Below are positions 9,201 through 11,093 of a stretch of DNA of 11,093 nt, piece after piece. Origin of the DNA: Cymbomonas tetramitiformis (lineage: Eukaryota; Chlorophyta; Pyramimonadophyceae; Pyramimonadales; Pyramimonadaceae); contig LGRX02035170.1 of assembly GCA_001247695.2 (NCBI GenBank), positions 10,097 through 21,189 on the forward strand, in the 5' to 3' direction. The translations under genes and the position numbers were made by a program. Position 1 is the stretch's first letter. Every line of letters begins with the position of its first letter. The notes under the pieces were generated by a model, which searched no databases, was not told the DNA's origin, and was given only the letters and a program-made list of their open reading frames with translations.

Positions 9201-10300
9201 CAAGAATAACCACGACTCACATTTAGAGCAATGAGCGCGTGTGATCGCTTTGCCGGTTGCGCCCCTTGTGCCACGCATGTCCGGTATGACCGATGCGCCT
9301 CATTGGTCCCGCCTGCCCGGTATGATCGATGCGCCTCCTTGGTCCCGCATGCCCGGTATGACCGATGCGCCTCATTGGTCCCGCATGCCCGGTATGACCG
9401 CCATTGGTCCCGATGCCCGGTATGCGATGCGCTCATTGGTCCCGCATGCCCGGTAAGGACCGATGCGCCTCATTGGTCCCGCCTGCCCGGTATGATCGAT
9501 GCGCCTCCTTGGTCCCGCATGCCCGGTATGACCGATGCGCCTCATTGGTCCCGCATACCCGGCTTGCCATTCGCCGTAATGCGGCGCAGCAGGATTGCCG
9601 GATCTAGCGGAGGTGGACAAGGCAAGCCTCGTCCTCTGCCACTGGCGTACGCTCATGCAAGTGCTTTAGTCGGTGTTCAGCGCCCGTTGTTGCTGTGTTT
9701 AAAATAGTCTGTCCCAGCACAACTGAAGGTTGAGGGGAGGCTGCTGTGATTCAGTGTCCTTGGTCCGTAGCCTAAAGTGCCAGGGCTGCAGACAGATTTT
9801 GCTGACGTGGCCGTCCATGGAGTGTGTGCAGGATATCCCAGCCGCACATCGAGGTGCAGGTACTGCCTGCTGTGGGTGAAGGAGGGGATCGAATTTGTGT
9901 GGTGACCATCGAAGGCCACACCTCCTTCCTCTCTAGGACAGCAGTGCAGGTACTGTGGCTTCCAGCATGTATCACGTGGCGGTGCTTGTGGCTGCGCACT
10001 CCACTTTTCAGGGGAATCCCTCATGCGTGTGAGCATGCGGGCACGATGTATTGGGCGCTCGCGTCGAGACAATGCATGCGGGGCGCCACTTGGCAGCCAC
10101 AGCGGAGAATGGACGGTTGTGTCAGGGTGCCTAGTTCTGAGCTGGCGAGCTGGCATGGAGGCTGGCAGGCGAGGCTGGAGGGCTGCGTGGACGACTTCAG
10201 CGGAGATCCAGATGCGCCGCCACTTGTCGCCCTTATTATAGACATCGGCCTGGCAAGCCGATGCGGACGGACTGCACAGCTTGACTTTACGTCAATTGAG
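3122..10300 (+). CDS. SulP/SLC26 anion permease, SLC26A11-like (15 exons, 3' end outside window)
   Basis: Membrane anion transporter of the SulP/SLC26 family, expected to carry sulfate or similar anions. Exons: 3122-3243, 3457-3520, 3887-4048, 4194-4275, 4406-4667, 4784-4875, 5101-5172, 5564-5634, 5929-6042, 6670-6733, 6888-6923, 7431-7585, 8355-8482, 9832-9949, 10169-10300. They total 1674 nt, or 558 codons, with no stop. Every intron is GT-AG and all junction phases agree. Family landmarks appear in the expected order: FPILQWLPRY, AGLTVALLLVPQALAYA, YGLYAGYIGPLVYCFLGTAKD, a glycine/alanine-rich LEGFIAAAALSI helix, GFLENIAIAKSFA, SSYPVTGSFSRTAVN, TPMGG, YIPKTALAAIII, and a STAS start. Human SLC26A11 is about 600 residues, so roughly 50-70 residues of STAS and tail are probably missing to the right. 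The closest relative by eye is SLC26A11 rather than plant SULTR; its localisation and substrate are inference. Confidence 0.93.
3457..3520 (+). CDS. SLC26-like exon 2 (TM1)
   Basis: The acceptor is a pyrimidine-rich CTGTCTCTGCAG and the donor is CCTCAG|GTCGCA. The exon starts in phase 2 and ends in phase 0, adding LEDARGDAVAGLTVALLLVPQ apart from the split first codon. Joined to exon 1 it reads WLPRY-S-LEDARGDAVAGLTV, the classic junction between the SulP N-terminus and TM1. An alternative acceptor at 3400 (CTTGCAG) gives phase 0 and does not fit exon 1. Confidence 0.9.
3521..3886 (+). other. Intron 2
   Basis: A 366-bp intron, GTCGCA...ACCCAG, lower in GC than the introns farther 3'. No repeat, RNA or hidden exon was recognised. 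Confidence 0.85.
3887..4048 (+). CDS. SLC26-like exon 3 (TM1-TM3 core)
   Basis: The exon encodes 54 residues, phase 0 at both ends, between CTGACCCAG and ATGCAG|GTACTT. It starts ALAYASLASLPYPYGLYAGY and continues through CFLGTAKDITVGPTAIMSTL. This is the most conserved block of SulP proteins, matching GLYSAFMGCFVYFFLGTSRDVTLGPTAIMS-type sequences. GTAKD replaces the usual GTSRD/GTSKD and a Tyr stands where LPPxYGLY normally has Pro; both are mild variants. Confidence 0.97.
4194..4275 (+). CDS. SLC26-like exon 4 (loop into next TM helix)
   Basis: The acceptor is CCGAATACAG|GGC and the donor TCTG|GTGCGC. The exon is phase 0 at its start and phase 1 at its end, 27 residues plus one base. It has an acidic loop (SIDEDMNENYDDC) followed by the helix IALSLTFLS. 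Joined to exon 5 it gives LSLTFLSG-CFQLLLG, which lines up with AFLSGCIQLAMG of SLC26A11. That alignment fixes the donor despite open reading frame beyond it. Confidence 0.92.
4288..4337. repeat. 25-bp tandem duplication in intron 4
   Basis: Two adjacent 25-bp copies, beginning TCGCAATGTTCAGCGATGGG and TCGCAATGTCCAGCGATGGG, lie inside the 130-bp intron 4 (4276-4405), early in the intron. They differ at two positions. Confidence 0.85.
4406..4667 (+). CDS. SLC26-like exon 5 (largest exon, central TM helices)
   Basis: The exon starts after ATCGGCAG in phase 1 and ends at ATGAAAAG|GTGCGA in phase 2. Its 86 full codons include LLLGALGAGFVVEFISNTVL, then EGFIAAAALSITVEQLPKLIG, and a last hydrophobic stretch VAGVGVCSLLLLEAMK. 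The order matches SLC26A11 (GFLLDFISxPVIKGFTSAAAxTI ... VLGLVCMLLLLxLKLM). Confidence 0.95.
4784..4875 (+). CDS. SLC26-like exon 6 (cytosolic loop), least certain exon
   Basis: The loop between the helix ending LLLLEAMK and the helix starting VSLGRNAIIV must lie on at least one exon with phase 2 in and phase 1 out. This segment meets that: acceptor TTTTGCAAG after a pyrimidine tract, with an upstream TACTAAC branch-point-like sequence at 4741-4747; donor CCACCG|GTGTAC. It gives a basic, poorly conserved 30-residue loop (for example AAKKSKEKVLIDG), close to the loop length in human SLC26A11. The AAG acceptor is unusual, so the boundaries could differ. Confidence 0.6.
5101..5172 (+). CDS. SLC26-like exon 7 (TM helix)
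   Basis: The exon lies between GATTGCTGCAG and GAGCAAG|GTGCGA, phase 1 in and out, 23 full codons. VSLGRNAIIVVITFCVCYIG matches the TARNALVVxFAALVAY helix of SLC26A11. Reading frame continues upstream in the genome, but the CTGCAG acceptor agrees with the phase of exon 6. Confidence 0.88.
5173..5563 (+). other. Intron 7
   Basis: A 391-bp intron, GTGCGA...CTCGCAG, GC-rich. Long frames are open through it on both strands because of base composition. No repeat or family match is seen. Confidence 0.8.
5564..5634 (+). CDS. SLC26-like exon 8 (extracellular loop)
   Basis: The acceptor is TGCCTCGCAG and the donor AAGAAG|GTAGGA; phase 1 in, phase 0 out. It encodes GWDIPRPENIVSGLPAPGIP followed by DFKK, equivalent to the GxxxEGLPPxRIPPF loop of SLC26A11. 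A few family members have about 10-15 more residues before the next helix, so a further tiny exon in the following intron is possible, although none is evident. Confidence 0.92.
5929..6042 (+). CDS. SLC26-like exon 9 (TM8, conserved Glu)
   Basis: The exon lies between TGTCTGGCAG and TCGCAG|GTTCGG, phase 0 at both ends, 38 residues. IIGCIGFLENIAIAKSFAKT followed by NNYKVDGSQ matches LMGLLESIAVAKAFAxxNNYRIDANQ of SLC26A11 almost position for position. The Glu in FLEN aligns with the TM8 Glu linked to proton coupling in plant SULTR transporters, so a proton-coupled mode is possible (inference). Confidence 0.97.
6043..6669 (+). other. Intron 9
   Basis: A 627-bp intron, GTTCGG...TCTCAG. The only structure seen is a 17-bp direct repeat, TTGGTGCACACCGGGCA, at 6385-6401 and 6435-6451. 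No extra exon is required, since phases and family alignment close across it. Confidence 0.8.
6670..6733 (+). CDS. SLC26-like exon 10 (TM9-TM10 link)
   Basis: The acceptor is TTGCTCTCAG and the donor GTGACAG|GTGTCC; phase 0 in, phase 1 out. It encodes ELIAIGGINILSSFFSSYPVT plus one base, matching QELLAIGLTNMLGSLVSSYPVTG. Confidence 0.97.
6888..6923 (+). CDS. SLC26-like exon 11, 36-nt microexon (anion-binding segment)
   Basis: The microexon lies between CACACCAG and CTTCCG|GTTGGT, phase 1 at both ends. With the flanking split codons it reads G-SFSRTAVNSSS-G, matching GSFGRTAVNAQSG of SLC26A11. The Ser-Arg pair corresponds by alignment to the Ser-Arg pair at the start of TM10 in prestin and other SLC26 proteins, which forms part of the central anion site. 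It is too short to be found as an ORF; the family match and the phase agreement on both sides support it. Confidence 0.93.
6924..7430 (+). other. Intron 11, with an AT-richer island
   Basis: A 507-bp intron, GTTGGT...GCGCAG. Positions of about 7080-7225 are clearly AT-richer than the surrounding intron (for example AATTGCACC, TTTATTTTCAATC, AATATTTGCAG). The island ends in a strong acceptor-like sequence, but no family-matching exon follows it. Confidence 0.7.
7431..7585 (+). CDS. SLC26-like exon 12 (TM11-TM12)
   Basis: The exon starts after GCGGGCGCAG in phase 1 and ends CCCCTG|GTGCGC in phase 0. It encodes VRTPMGGMVTSGVVIFALYV and LTPLIQYIPKTALAAIIIPA, ending KLDIPL. It aligns with the CTPAGGLVTGVLVLLSLDYLTSLFYYIPKSALAAVII region of SLC26A11. 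The donor is set by agreement with exon 13, although frame runs on past it. Confidence 0.95.
7700..8130. repeat. Minisatellite in intron 12: 22-bp subunits within a higher-order repeat
   Basis: A ~22-bp subunit, GTATCTGCAGATAGTGGCCC with small variants, contains the perfect palindrome ATCTGCAGAT eight times and the variant ATCTACAGAT twice. A longer element beginning CCCTCGTGTCCGGACAACTC recurs at 7733, 7870, 7962 and 8077. Between these landmarks lie 4, 2 and 3 subunits. Frames open on the minus strand are a by-product of the repeat. Confidence 0.93.
8145..8360. repeat. 56-bp tandem repeat (4 copies) ending inside exon 13
   Basis: Copies at 8145-8200, 8201-8253, 8254-8309 and 8310-8360, each starting GCAGTTTGGGTGA. 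Each carries the acceptor sequence GGGCCGCAG|GAGCTA, altered to GGTCCAG|GAGCTA in copy 2. The last copy provides the real acceptor and first six coding bases of exon 13. Confidence 0.93.
8355..8482 (+). CDS. SLC26-like exon 13 (last TM helices)
   Basis: The acceptor is GGGCCGCAG|GAGCTATGG and the donor CTCTACAG|GTGCCT; phase 0 in, phase 2 out, 42 codons. It starts ELWRNMPVELFGAYIPTFVA, then CLWSLEYGILVGCGCSVL. The SLEYGILVG motif matches WEVQYGILAG just before the STAS domain. The acceptor sits in the last unit of a 56-bp tandem repeat, which also carries three upstream copies of the same splice site. Confidence 0.95.
8617..9080. repeat. 39-bp minisatellite, 12 copies, in intron 13
   Basis: The unit reads TCAAGTCCAGACTGAGCCCT then ATTTTACCGCATTTCCCAC, with one- or two-base length variants and a few substitutions (CCCGAC, TATCCTC, CACACAAG). 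It is a direct head-to-tail array with no unique spacers. Length changes break any long frame, so it is treated as intronic. Confidence 0.95.
9081..9273 (+). other. Unique part of intron 13 between arrays
   Basis: Non-repetitive sequence between the 39-bp and 36-bp arrays. No exon or RNA gene was recognised. Confidence 0.7.
9274..9562. repeat. 36-bp minisatellite, 8 copies, in intron 13
   Basis: The unit reads GGTATGACCGATGCGCCTCA then TTGGTCCCGCATGCCC. TTGGTCCCG occurs eight times. A 98-bp block at 9289-9386 is repeated exactly at 9459-9556, so the array grew by a multi-unit duplication. Confidence 0.95.
9563..9831 (+). other. Unique 3' part of intron 13
   Basis: No repeat or family match is seen before the GTGTGTGCAG acceptor of exon 14. 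Confidence 0.7.
9832..9949 (+). CDS. SLC26-like exon 14 (start of STAS domain)
   Basis: The acceptor is GTGTGTGCAG and the donor GTGCAG|GTACTG; phase 2 in, phase 0 out, 39 codons. It has a short linker (ISQPHIEVQVLPAVGEGGDR) followed by the first STAS strand and helix (ICVVTIEGHTSFLSRTAVQ). In SLC26A11 the same place reads VLVLQPASGLSFPAMEALR. STAS domains regulate and help dimerise SLC26 transporters. Confidence 0.88.
10169..10300 (+). CDS. SLC26-like exon 15 (STAS core)
   Basis: The acceptor is GGCTGGCAG and the donor ATTGAG|GTGCGT; phase 0 at both ends, 44 codons. It encodes ARLEGCVDDFSGDPDAPPLV, the strand ALIIDIG and then LDFTSIE, the conserved STAS strand/loop/helix start (LVLECTxVCSIDYTVV in SLC26A11). 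About six extra residues (in LASRCGRTAQ) lie between the strand and the Asp-Phe-Thr turn. No stop precedes the donor, so at least one more exon must follow. Confidence 0.9.
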
Positions 10301-10561
10301 GTGCGTCCAGCAAGGAGGGGCATCCCGCCAACTGCCTCCTCATTCTCTGCATTAGCCGACGACTCTTCCGTCAGCAGCCTTTCGAGGTGATCACATGTGG
10401 ATCCCTCCCTGCCCGTGGGGGGAGAGGGGTCCCAGCGGAGTGCAAGTGAAGAGGTCGGCGCTGATGGATGGGGCTTGGGAGGACGCCGTTGACAAGACGG
10501 CCTATGTAACGCAGGCCGGGCAGGAGGGACGGTTTGATGGGAGGCACGGCTCCGTAATCGT
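10301..10561 (+). other. Start of intron 15
   Basis: Begins GTGCGT after exon 15. I looked for the rest of the STAS domain (strand-helix after DFTSIE) and saw no convincing match; the next exon is probably outside the window. Confidence 0.55.
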
Positions 10562-11093
10562 GGGAATGGCTGGCGGGGCCCAGCTTGGCCTGACCTCTGC
10601 ACAGGCCAGTGTGGGCGTAGATGGTGGGGGGCTTAGCTCTGGGGACATGGGAATGGCTGCGGCCCGGCTTGGCCCGACCCTCTGCACAGGCCAGTGTGTG
10701 GGCGTAGATGGGTGGGGGCTGTAGGTCTGAGGCGGGAATGGCTGGCGGGGCCCGGCTTGGGTCTTTGAATTTCTGCACAGGCCAGTGTGGGGCGTAGATG
10801 GGTGGGGGCTTAGGTCTGGAGGCGTGGAATGGCTGGCGGCCTGGCTTGACCTCGACCTCTGGCCACAGCCAGTGTGGGCGTAGATGGGTGGGGGGCTTAG
10901 GTCTGGGGACATGGGAACACAGGCCCGGCTTGGCCCGACCCTCTCTGCACAGGCCAGTGTGGGCGCAGATGGTGGGGGCTTAGGTCTGGGGACATGGGAA
11001 TGGCTGGCGGGGCCCGGCTTGGCCCGACCTCTGCACAGGCCAGTGTGGGCGTAGATGGGTGGGGGGCTTAGGTCTGGGGACATGGGAATGGCT
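10562..11093. repeat. ~87-bp minisatellite running off the right edge
   Basis: Units start GGGAATGGCTGG or variants at about 10562, 10649, 10734, 10826, 10913, 10996 and 11087. They include CTGCACAGGCCAGTGTGGGC and GTAGATGGGTGGGGGCTTAG. Copies vary by small indels, and several have diverged (10734, 10826, 10913). Long Pro-rich frames on the minus strand come from the repeat. Confidence 0.93.

Noticed and set aside
9143..9707. ORFs on both strands in the 36-bp array (SLVPHARYDRCA and similar)
   Set aside because: Repeat-derived frames inside intron 13, open on both strands because the unit lacks stops.
10371..11083. Pro-rich minus-strand ORFs of 135 and 193 codons
   Set aside because: Entirely encoded by the ~87-bp tandem array; low complexity and inconsistent between units.
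1..11093. A prokaryotic operon, defence system or viral element
   Set aside because: No bacterial-style gene spacing, ribosome binding sites or phage, viral or transposase proteins were found. The only conserved gene has many spliceosomal introns.

Overview
The window is nuclear DNA from an intron-rich eukaryote. It holds one recognisable gene, on the + strand: a SulP/SLC26 anion (sulfate-type) permease most like animal SLC26A11. I can follow 15 exons from about 3122 to 10300. The rest of its STAS domain lies beyond the right edge. GT-AG introns, many donors of the form GTGCG, GC-rich introns packed with minisatellites and an SLC26A11-type rather than plant-SULTR-type sequence suggest a unicellular alga (a prasinophyte-like green alga would fit) or another protist. 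The organism cannot be fixed from this sequence.

Layout. Positions 1-2387 are a tandem array of six copies of a roughly 300-bp satellite. Each copy after the first starts with a (CAG)n run and all end in a small hairpin cassette bounded by GCCTAG. Between copies 1 and 2 sit four copies of a separate ~45-bp repeat, split by a ~257-bp unrelated insert. Positions 2388-2900 hold a perfect 43-bp direct repeat, a 45-codon ORF of doubtful status, a hexamer-like run and a perfect 25-bp palindrome. The transporter follows. Its 5' introns (116-391 bp) are short and mostly plain. Its 3' introns are long because of minisatellites: a 22-bp/higher-order array and a 56-bp array in intron 12, a 39-bp and a 36-bp array in intron 13, and an ~87-bp array from 10562 to the right edge.

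Gene model. All 14 observed introns begin GT and end AG, exon phases match at every junction, and the joined exons give 558 codons with no stop or frameshift. The protein reads as a Cys-containing N-terminus, the SulP transmembrane domain, and the first part of a C-terminal STAS domain. The first exon and exon 6 are the least certain. No tRNA, rRNA, CRISPR or prokaryotic gene is visible, and no second gene is supported on either strand.

The most unusual points are a 36-nt microexon that encodes the predicted anion-binding segment, a 56-bp minisatellite that has copied the acceptor of exon 13 together with the first six coding bases so that the true site follows three decoys, and the hairpin cassettes of the upstream satellite.
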